Shown: one piece after another, positions 1 through 6,132 of the stretch | Numbering within the stretch: the stretch's first letter is position 1 | Layout: every line of letters starts with the position of its first letter | DNA from: CAZTLI01 sp964614375 | GTDB taxonomy: Bacteria > Chloroflexota > Anaerolineae > Aggregatilineales > Phototrophicaceae | Length of the DNA: 8,146 nucleotides | Direction: 5' to 3' | Assembly (NCBI GenBank): GCA_964614375.1 | Contig: CAZTLI010000241.1 | Location: 1 to 8,146, forward strand | Program-made: the position numbers and the translations under genes | Notes under the pieces: generated by a model | The model's input: the letters and a program-made list of their open reading frames with translations, nothing else | What the model was told of the DNA's origin: nothing | Database searches by the model: none

Positions 1-1176
1 CGGGTGACGCATCCAGATGGTCAGCAAGAGGTGGTGACCTTTGAAAACGATAGTGTCACGCTTGGACGGACTCGTCACGCCGACTTTCAACTGCGACAAA
101 CGACGATTTCGCGCGAACATACAAAGATTGAGTGTGATGATACGGGTGATTTATATGTAACCGATTTAAACAGCATGAATGGCACCTATATTGATGGTGA
201 ACGTCTCACGCCATCAGAGCGCTTTCGTTGGCGTAATGGGCAGTTCGTGCAGATACAGGGTTTTTTGCTGGAACAGATCGAGATTCCTCGTTTTGCGCCG
301 CTGGCTCATGAACCCATGACCGCGATGGAAGTGGTCGAGTTGTTGGATGAATGGGAAGAACAGCACGGTAAACCCGGTATCAAAATGACATTATCGCCGG
401 CGGTGGTGGATCTGGAGCATGAACAACCCCATTACATTCAAGTGCATGTCACACCAAGAAACGCGCCGAATGCGTGGTATGAACTGCGCGCCAAACCGGG
501 GCCGGGTATTGATGAGCAGTGGTTTACATTGCCTGCTGCTCAATCTATCGACAGTGGGGAAACCCGTTCATTCGATTTGATTGTGCGTTCACCTGTTGTC
601 GGCACCGTTGCCGGGCAGACATACGAACTCGCTCTGGAAATAGTATCTGATAATCCCGACATCCCCAGTGCTATTCAAGTGCTGAAGGTCAAAGTCGTTC
701 CCTTTACACGTTTTGCCATTGCCATTATGCCTCGTGAAATCTCACATAGTCGGCGCCGACAGGCACATCTGGTCATCAGCAATAATAGTAATCAAGCCGA
801 GACATTTACAATCACCCCCCAGAACCCGGACTTGTTACAAATTACGCCGCAGGTATCTGAAATTACGGTTCAAGCAGGTGTGGAAGAACGAGTCGCGCTC
901 AAATTCAAGCCCGCGCGCGGCGCACAACGGCAGCGGTCTCGCCTCGTTTTTACCATCGGCGTTCATGCGGCATCAGGCGTCGTCGAGTATGCCAATGGCA
1001 GCTATATTTTGCAGACTCGACGGTTGTTCTCGCTCCGTTTTTTCATTTTATGGGGCATATTTGTGATCATACTCGCGCGTCTTATCTTGTTCGACACGTC
1101 AATACAGCAGCAAATTGACGAAGTGCGTATCGTGATTGAGTATCTGATTCGGCTCATAGCAGGTAGATTTACATGA
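1..1176 (+). CDS. FHA-domain membrane-anchored protein, canonical FHA (probably 5'-partial)
   Basis: Likely a phosphothreonine-binding scaffold at the cytoplasmic face of the membrane; no enzyme domain is visible. Numbering from the GTG at base 4, an FHA domain covers about residues 1-90 with the family's key residues: Gly21-Arg22, the Ser36-Arg-Glu-His39 block, and Asn56/Asn59-Gly60-Thr61. Two beta-rich, Ig-like segments follow (about 124-235 and 236-338), resembling the NEW3/COG1470 type of sandwich. A hydrophobic segment at about 346-363 is followed by a short C-terminal tail. There is no signal peptide, so the FHA domain is probably cytosolic and the protein tail-anchored. Base 1-3 is an in-frame Arg codon, and the first FHA strand would begin right at or before the GTG, so the true start is probably upstream of the window. 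The stop codon overlaps the next gene's start by 4 bases (ATGA), indicating one operon and coupled translation. Function beyond FHA binding is not identified. Confidence 0.85.
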   Translation, partial: RVTHPDGQQEVVTFENDSVTLGRTRHADFQLRQTTISREHTKIECDDTGDLYVTDLNSMNGTYIDGERLTPSERFRWRNGQFVQIQGFLLEQIEIPRFAPLAHEPMTAMEVVELLDEWEEQHGKPGIKMTLSPAVVDLEHEQPHYIQVHVTPRNAPNAWYELRAKPGPGIDEQWFTLPAAQSIDSGETRSFDLIVRSPVVGTVAGQTYELALEIVSDNPDIPSAIQVLKVKVVPFTRFAIAIMPREISHSRRRQAHLVISNNSNQAETFTITPQNPDLLQITPQVSEITVQAGVEERVALKFKPARGAQRQRSRLVFTIGVHAASGVVEYANGSYILQTRRLFSLRFFILWGIFVIILARLILFDTSIQQQIDEVRIVIEYLIRLIAGRFT

Positions 1177-2897
1177 GCAACCCGGCAGCTCGAGTGTATC
1201 AAATAGTCGCTATTCCGTTGGATAACGCACACACGGAATCGGTACGTGCGCGTTTGGGTAATCGTCCTTTTCATATTGGCAGCGGAGAAAATGCCAACCT
1301 GCAATTGCATGGGGATGCTATTGCGCCTATTCACATTCGTGTATTGCAAACAGGTGATGGGCGTGTGATTTTGACGAACATGGGTGAGCATAAAACCGTC
1401 GTGCTTGATGGGGCAGCTATGAATGCGTTTGTTCCCATCGTTTGGCTGCCACGCGATAGGGTGCGAATCGGTGATTATGAACTGCAACTTGTGCCGCTAA
1501 CCGGGAGCGTTTCCCAGTCTATTCCGCCCGGCGAATTTGTTCCATCGCCAGGTTACAGTCCACCATCCGATGACCTTCAGCGGCAAAGGGACGATAATGC
1601 AGCTGTTGATAAAACGATAGACTTTGCATCTGAAGAAGAAGTAGAGTTAACACATGAAGATTTCGTCGAAGTTTCGTCCGAATCTAATGCTGGCGCAGCC
1701 AACGATGGCACAATGATTTTTCAGGATATGGGCGACGAATTCGATTATGATGTGCTTAATCTCGCGGATGAACAGCCCATAGGCCAGAACAATGCTGTCG
1801 CCATTGACGAGCAGTGGCGGAGACCATCTGGCGATTTGCAAAGCGCGGCTGAAGATGGGGATGCTGTATCACGACGACTTGATACAAATAAGCCGAACGC
1901 GAAAGCCCGTATTGGTATCAATCCCGAAATCGAACAGCCACCGACTGACCCATTCGGGCAAACACCATTAAAGCCGCTTGATGACGAAATTCGTGCCCAG
2001 ATTAAACCACCACAATCTGGAAAGGATGAGGGTGTTGCTCAGGGCACTGTTCCGCGTGTGTGGTATTACGCGGGATACATCGGCGCACAATTATTGCATA
2101 GCCCATTGCGACTGGTTGCGGGTGAACGGGTACGGATGCCTATTTCTGTTCAAAATCGCCACAATGAACCCCTGTCACTATATTTGGTCACAGCCGGGAT
2201 GCCGCGCGATTGGCTGATTTTACCAGTGCTGCCTATCACGCTCGCCCCAAGAGAGATTCGCCTTGTCGATTTGATTATCATGACACCAGTCACATATAAA
2301 CAAACGAAGGCGGAATTGCTCATTCGACTGTCGGACACGGCTCGTTCCGATACGATATTGACATTGAATCAGGAAGTGATATTTAAGAACAGTCCGAATA
2401 TCATCGGGCACATGCAGCCGACGACCATGACAGACCGCGAGCCGGGTTTGCTCTATCTTCAAAATCATACGCAGAGCAGCATTCAAGTTTTTATTACCCA
2501 TCACCTGGACGCGGAGGATGTGCTGCTTAAGACAGGCGAAACGCAATTCAATCTTCCGCCCGGTCAAGTCGTGTCTGTGCCCTTACAATTTGAGGTGCGC
2601 GCCCGCGCGATGTTCGCGGTAAAACGGTATCGGTTTGCGGTCGTTGTCGCCCAAAATCGTCGTGCATCGCTCGACTTTCCCGGTGAAGTCATTATCGTGC
2701 CGCGTATTCGCTTAGGGCACGTCCTGCTCTTGCTGGCAACGATTTTTGCAGTGGCACTAATCGGTTTGACGTTGGTGATGGGACGCAACCGTGTCACTTC
2801 GGTCGTTGTCTCACCGTCGAGTGTGCCTTCCTCGCTCACATCGGATATTGAGCAGGCTATTCCCTTCACTGCTGAACCCACAAAACCGCCGGCGTAA
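1173..2897 (+). CDS. Degenerate-FHA, Ig-like, membrane-anchored protein
   Basis: A 574-residue protein with the same overall plan as its upstream neighbour. Residues 1-110 look like an FHA domain, but the usual Gly-Arg is Gly36-Ser37 and the usual Ser-Arg-x-His is Ala51-Pro-Ile-His54, so phosphothreonine binding is doubtful. Residues 110-290 are an acidic, Gln/Pro/Ser-rich, probably disordered linker. Two Ig-like beta-rich segments follow (about 305-405 and 406-510), then a strong transmembrane segment (about 515-536) and a 38-residue Ser/Thr/Pro-rich tail that would lie outside the membrane. No signal peptide is present, so the bulk should be cytosolic. The ATG overlaps the previous stop codon, with a weak AGG 9 bases upstream at 1161-1163. 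Similar domain order in the adjacent gene suggests ancient duplication or two partners of one complex. No catalytic motif is visible and the specific function is unknown. Confidence 0.85.
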   Translation: MSNPAARVYQIVAIPLDNAHTESVRARLGNRPFHIGSGENANLQLHGDAIAPIHIRVLQTGDGRVILTNMGEHKTVVLDGAAMNAFVPIVWLPRDRVRIGDYELQLVPLTGSVSQSIPPGEFVPSPGYSPPSDDLQRQRDDNAAVDKTIDFASEEEVELTHEDFVEVSSESNAGAANDGTMIFQDMGDEFDYDVLNLADEQPIGQNNAVAIDEQWRRPSGDLQSAAEDGDAVSRRLDTNKPNAKARIGINPEIEQPPTDPFGQTPLKPLDDEIRAQIKPPQSGKDEGVAQGTVPRVWYYAGYIGAQLLHSPLRLVAGERVRMPISVQNRHNEPLSLYLVTAGMPRDWLILPVLPITLAPREIRLVDLIIMTPVTYKQTKAELLIRLSDTARSDTILTLNQEVIFKNSPNIIGHMQPTTMTDREPGLLYLQNHTQSSIQVFITHHLDAEDVLLKTGETQFNLPPGQVVSVPLQFEVRARAMFAVKRYRFAVVVAQNRRASLDFPGEVIIVPRIRLGHVLLLLATIFAVALIGLTLVMGRNRVTSVVVSPSSVPSSLTSDIEQAIPFTAEPTKPPA

Positions 2898-2907
2898 CGT
2901 GGCCTGA

Positions 2908-3708
2908 TTATAGAAACGCCTGTATGACATCTATAAACATGTGAGGATTTTCGACATGGGTTGTATGCCCTGCTTGTGGGATGATAGATAAGCGGGCGTT
3001 TGGTATGAGGCGCTGCATTTCTTGATTGATGCTGAGGAACTTTTTGTCTAATTCACCTACAATCAGTTTCACAGGTAATTTGACCGTTGGCAGGCGTTCC
3101 CAGAGTGACGGTTGAACACCTGTCCCCGTCCCACGCAAACTATTCGCCAACCCCTGTGCATCGTTGCTGAGGCGTTGATTATGTAAATCGTCGCGAACAG
3201 CGTCAGCGAGTTGTTTTTGACTATCCCACAGCGGCAGTCGTTCCCAATAATCGACAAACCACTGAATCCCGCGGGATTCGATTTCGTTTGCAAGTCGTTC
3301 ATCGCTGATTCTGCGCTGCGTGCGCTCCGTTTCTGTTTTTAGTCCGGGCGAGGCGCTTTCCAGAATGAGTGCGTTGATGCGCTTTGGATAGTGGGTAGCA
3401 ATATACAACGCCAATCGCCCGCCCATCGAGTATCCTAGCAGGTTGAAAGTCGTGATTCCGAAATGCTGGAGCAATGTCACAATGTCGTTTGCGCTGTTTG
3501 CTATTGAATAGCGCTCATAGTCTGATGGGTTGTCCGTTTCACCATGACCAACCAGGTCTATCGCAATGAGTTCAAAGCGCGATTGCAGTCCTTCTATGAT
3601 TGGATGCCAGTTGTTTTTGCTGCCAGTGAAACCATGCAGCAGAACGAGTGGCTGACCTGCGCCATCTCGCATATAGGCGTAAGTGACACCGTTGATGTTA
3701 ATTTTCAT
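2908..3708 (-). CDS. menH: MenH, SHCHC synthase (alpha/beta hydrolase)
   Basis: 2-succinyl-6-hydroxy-2,4-cyclohexadiene-1-carboxylate synthase removes pyruvate from SEPHCHC, the MenD product, in the cytoplasm. With the ATG at 3708 the protein has 266 residues, normal for the family. Alpha/beta-hydrolase landmarks appear in order: the oxyanion-region HGFTGS (25-30), the DLVGHGETDNP stretch typical of MenH (51-61), the nucleophile elbow GYSMGGR with Ser94, the acid Asp221 in GELDKKF, and His248 in AGHTTHVENP. The reading frame is open back to an ATG at 3849, but that would add 47 residues lying inside menE with no resemblance to the family. Starting at 3708 makes the N-terminus MKININGVTYAY, as expected. 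The start overlaps the menE end by 11 bases and lacks a clear Shine-Dalgarno, so translation is probably coupled to menE. Other alpha/beta hydrolases look similar, but the operon context and the GHGETDNP and GHTTHVENP motifs support MenH. Confidence 0.9.
   Translation of the reverse strand: MKININGVTYAYMRDGAGQPLVLLHGFTGSKNNWHPIIEGLQSRFELIAIDLVGHGETDNPSDYERYSIANSANDIVTLLQHFGITTFNLLGYSMGGRLALYIATHYPKRINALILESASPGLKTETERTQRRISDERLANEIESRGIQWFVDYWERLPLWDSQKQLADAVRDDLHNQRLSNDAQGLANSLRGTGTGVQPSLWERLPTVKLPVKLIVGELDKKFLSINQEMQRLIPNARLSIIPQAGHTTHVENPHMFIDVIQAFL
3698..3708 (-). promoter_or_regulatory. menE/menH stop-start overlap, probable translational coupling
   Basis: The menH ATG (3708-3706) lies inside the last codons of menE, whose TAA is at 3700-3698, in another frame. 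The bases before the menH ATG, GACGAATCGC on the coding strand, hold no purine-rich GGAG-type site. Ribosomes finishing menE would therefore be the likely source of initiation on menH. The overlap is seen directly; the coupling is inferred. Confidence 0.6.
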
Positions 3709-5167
3709 GCGATTCGTCAAATATAGCGCGGACACCCGCACGATGAATTTTGCCTGAACCTGTTTGCGGGAGCGTAGCGACGAAGCGGATGATGCGAGGG
3801 ATTTTGTATCCGGCAAGTCGCTGCCGACCAAAGTCGGCAATCTCAACATCCGTTGCGGATGTAGTGGGCTTTAAAACGATAGCGGCGACGACTCGCTGTC
3901 CCCACGCTTCATCATCAATTCCGACAACTGCGACATCTGCAACTGCGGGATGTTGTCGTAGCGCGGCTTCCACTTCGGCAGGATAAACATTTTCGCCACC
4001 GGTTACGATTAAATCACTGCGTCGATTGACGATGTGCAGGTCGCCATCCGCATCCAGATAGCCAATGTCGCCTGTTCGCAATTCGCCATTCTGCAACACG
4101 GTGGCAGTTGCGTCAGGATTGTTGTAGTAGCCCGTGAATACATTTGCTCCTTTCACATAGATTTCGCCCGGTTCGCCATTGGGTAATGTCTGGCCTGTAT
4201 CATTTGCAATCCGAAATGAGGTGAATAACAGCGGCTTACCAACACTATCGGGTTTATTCAGGACAGTGGCGGGTAGGGCCGTCGCGACCTGTGACGCCGC
4301 TTCAGTCAATCCATAGGTGGTCGCAACGGGGATATTGCGGCTGTGACAGGCTGCTATGAGTTCGCTGGATGGCGCTGCGCCACCCAATAATACTAATCTC
4401 AGGCCGTCATTCCACCTGTGTGATTGAGTCTCGATGAGTCGTTTGAGCATTGTTGGCACGAGCGACACGAGGGTAATGGGTTGACTGGTCAATAAGTCGT
4501 TCACCGCATCGACATCGAATTGTGATAGCAGCCTGACAGATGTTCCATACAAAAGCGAGCGTAAGATGATGCTCAACCCGCCGATATGATAGAGCGGCAG
4601 GACGCACAACCAGCAGTCGTCGGGTAGGACACCAATACGATAGGCGGATGCCATGGCGCTGTAAAAGATATTGCTAAACGTCAACGTCGCAGCTTTGGGT
4701 TGACCACTCGTCCCGGAGGTGAACATTACCGCAAAGGGTTTATCGAGGTCTATTTCGTCGTTACGTGATAGCGCAAAATCGCTTGGGAGCTTCGCATAGT
4801 CAGCGTTCACAATTATGTGGTTTTGCAGACCATCACCAGGCAAGTTCAGTGGCGATGATACTAGCACATTTCGACATCCAACCTGCTGCAACTGCCACTG
4901 AATCTCAGTCGTTGTCAAGCGCAGGTTCAATGGCAGCAAGATAGCCCCTAACCGCATCACCGCCAGCGCATAAACGATGAATAGGAATTTATCTTCAATC
5001 CAAATGCTAACTATATCATTTGGCACAATGCCTTCAGATGATAATCGCTGCGCCGCCGCATCGGCTATACAGTCAAGCTGCCGAAACGTAATGATCTGCC
5101 CATCCTCAAGAATCAGACAGATTCCCTGCGGGCGGGCCGTTGCCTGCGCTGCTAACCAGTCTTGCAT
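3698..5167 (-). CDS. menE: MenE, o-succinylbenzoate--CoA ligase
   Basis: Activates o-succinylbenzoate with ATP and CoA, giving OSB-CoA, AMP and PPi; cytoplasmic. This is a complete 489-residue acyl-adenylate-forming (ANL) enzyme. The signature motifs are in order: phosphate loop TSGTSGQPK (150-158), the PLYHIGGL region (191-198), the adenine-binding TTYGLTEA (283-290), RTGDIGYLD with the ribose-binding Asp367 (364-372), the hinge NRRSDLIVTGGENVYP (381-396), and the C-terminal catalytic lysine Lys473 in GSGKIHR. It could be another acyl-CoA ligase by motif alone; position between menB and menH makes MenE the clear choice. It starts 16 bases after the menB stop. The bases before the ATG (TAATCGCGACTAAAACAAT on the coding strand) contain no convincing Shine-Dalgarno. 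Its end overlaps the menH start by 11 bases. Confidence 0.93.
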   Translation of the reverse strand: MQDWLAAQATARPQGICLILEDGQIITFRQLDCIADAAAQRLSSEGIVPNDIVSIWIEDKFLFIVYALAVMRLGAILLPLNLRLTTTEIQWQLQQVGCRNVLVSSPLNLPGDGLQNHIIVNADYAKLPSDFALSRNDEIDLDKPFAVMFTSGTSGQPKAATLTFSNIFYSAMASAYRIGVLPDDCWLCVLPLYHIGGLSIILRSLLYGTSVRLLSQFDVDAVNDLLTSQPITLVSLVPTMLKRLIETQSHRWNDGLRLVLLGGAAPSSELIAACHSRNIPVATTYGLTEAASQVATALPATVLNKPDSVGKPLLFTSFRIANDTGQTLPNGEPGEIYVKGANVFTGYYNNPDATATVLQNGELRTGDIGYLDADGDLHIVNRRSDLIVTGGENVYPAEVEAALRQHPAVADVAVVGIDDEAWGQRVVAAIVLKPTTSATDVEIADFGRQRLAGYKIPRIIRFVATLPQTGSGKIHRAGVRAIFDESHEN

Positions 5168-5183
5168 ATTGTTTTAGTCGCGA

Positions 5184-6068
5184 TTAGGGTTTGCGCGGAT
5201 ACTTACTGAAGTCTGGTTGACGCTTTTCCAAAAAGGCCTTTTTGCCTTCTGTGCCCTCTTCCGTCATATAGAACAACATGGTTGCATCCCCTGCCAGCAC
5301 CTGCACACCCGTTTGCCCGTCCAAATCGGCATTCAATCCGGCTTTGATAAAACGCAAGGCAATTGGACTCTTGCTGAGGATTTCGCGCGACCATTGCAAG
5401 GCTTCGGCTTCAAGGTCAGCGAGGGGAACTACAGTATTGACCAGTCCCATATCTTCCGCCTGTTGAGCACTATATTGACGGCACAAATACCAGATTTCAC
5501 GCGCTTTTTTCTGCCCGACGATGCTCGCCAAATAACTCGCGCCATAACCACCATCAAAGCTGCCAACGATGGGGCCAGTTTGTCCATAAATAGCATTATC
5601 CGACGAGATGGTCAAATCACAGACCACATGCAGAACATGCCCACCCCCAATTGCAAATCCCGGCACAACAGCAATCACAGGTTTTGGCATCGTGCGGATG
5701 TATCGCTGTAATTGCAATACATTCAGACGTGCCACCCCGTCGTCACCCACATAGCCCGCAGTGCCGCGTACTGACTGATCGCCCCCCGCGCAAAACGACC
5801 AGATACCATCTTTTGGTGACGGGCCATTCGCGGTAATCCAAACGACACCTATATCGCTGTCGTACCACGCATCAAGCACCGCTTCAGTTATTTCGTCAAT
5901 GGTTTTGGGTCGAAACGCATTGCGTATTTCCGGGCGATTGAAGGCGATGCGGGCAATGCCTTCTGCCTTGTGATAGGTAATATCTGTATACGGACGCACT
6001 TGCTGCCAATCCGCCAGTTTCATCAAATCAGCAGTTGTGATTTTGGCCTGTAGTTCGGGTGTAGTCAT
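5184..6068 (-). CDS. menB: MenB, 1,4-dihydroxy-2-naphthoyl-CoA synthase
   Basis: Catalyses the Dieckmann-type ring closure of OSB-CoA to 1,4-dihydroxy-2-naphthoyl-CoA; a cytoplasmic crotonase-fold enzyme. Residues (294 from the ATG at 6068) include NRPEIRNAFRP (44-54), the CoA/oxyanion block FCAGGDQSVRG (92-102), IGGGHVLHVVCDL (140-152), GQTGPIVGSFDGGYGASY (162-179) with Gly165, Ser170 and Asp172, REIWYLCRQYS (190-200), and the C-terminal QPDFSKYPRKP. Gly165 in QTG is the residue that marks bicarbonate-dependent type I MenB such as the E. coli enzyme, against Asp in the mycobacterial type. Two ATGs are adjacent (6071 and 6068). The AAGGAG at 6080-6075 sits 3 bases from the first and 6 from the second, so 6068 is preferred. 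An NGPSPKDGIW loop at 81-90 is absent in E. coli MenB (see findings). Confidence 0.95.
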   Translation of the reverse strand: MTTPELQAKITTADLMKLADWQQVRPYTDITYHKAEGIARIAFNRPEIRNAFRPKTIDEITEAVLDAWYDSDIGVVWITANGPSPKDGIWSFCAGGDQSVRGTAGYVGDDGVARLNVLQLQRYIRTMPKPVIAVVPGFAIGGGHVLHVVCDLTISSDNAIYGQTGPIVGSFDGGYGASYLASIVGQKKAREIWYLCRQYSAQQAEDMGLVNTVVPLADLEAEALQWSREILSKSPIALRFIKAGLNADLDGQTGVQVLAGDATMLFYMTEEGTEGKKAFLEKRQPDFSKYPRKP

Positions 6069-6074
6069 CATTCA

Positions 6075-6080
6075 CTCCTT
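6075..6080 (-). promoter_or_regulatory. menB Shine-Dalgarno
   Basis: Coding-strand AAGGAG followed by TGA ATG ATG. Spacing is 3 bases to the first ATG and 6 to the second, which favours the second as the start. It is the strongest ribosome binding site seen among the men genes here. Confidence 0.75.
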
Positions 6081-6091
6081 ACGTGTGTAAT

Positions 6092-6116
6092 CCACTCCCA
6101 TCAATAGATGAAGTGG
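6092..6116 (-). promoter_or_regulatory. Intercistronic stem-loop between menD and menB
   Basis: On the coding strand the sequence reads CCACT-T-CATC-TATT-GATG-GG-AGTGG. A 5-bp lower stem (CCACT/AGTGG) and a 4-bp upper stem (CATC/GATG) are separated by a small T/GG internal loop, where one T-G wobble could extend the helix, and are closed by a TATT tetraloop. It begins about 19 bases after the menD stop codon and ends about 11 bases before the menB Shine-Dalgarno. No T-run follows, so it is not a classical intrinsic terminator. It may stabilise or help process the mRNA, or modulate menB expression; the role is inferred. Confidence 0.45.
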
Positions 6117-6132
6117 CTTCGATACTCAATGC

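Noticed and set aside
4..6. GTG at base 4 as the true start of the first FHA gene.
   Set aside because: The frame is open to the window edge, no room remains for a ribosome site, and the first FHA strand would be cut; an upstream start is more likely.
1002..1487. 161-codon open frame on the - strand across the junction of the two FHA genes.
   Set aside because: It is antisense to both FHA genes, has Cys/Arg/His-rich shadow-like composition and no domain.
2887..2894. CGCCGGCG palindrome at the end of the second FHA gene as a terminator.
   Set aside because: It has no loop and no T-run; it simply encodes Pro-Pro-Ala codons at the C-terminus.
3709..3849. Upstream extension of menH by 47 residues to an ATG at 3849.
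   Set aside because: The extra stretch lies wholly within menE, does not resemble MenH, and the internal ATG at 3708 gives the normal family N-terminus and length.
5217..5711. 164-codon open frame on the + strand opposite menB.
   Set aside because: It is antisense to a strongly conserved MenB and has no recognisable domain or ribosome site; a shadow frame.
6069..6071. First of two adjacent ATGs as the menB start.
   Set aside because: Only 3 bases separate it from AAGGAG; the second ATG has a better 6-base spacing. The difference is one Met.
6092..6116. The menD-menB hairpin as an intrinsic terminator.
   Set aside because: It is followed by ATTACACACGT instead of a T-run, and the downstream men genes have no other obvious promoter.
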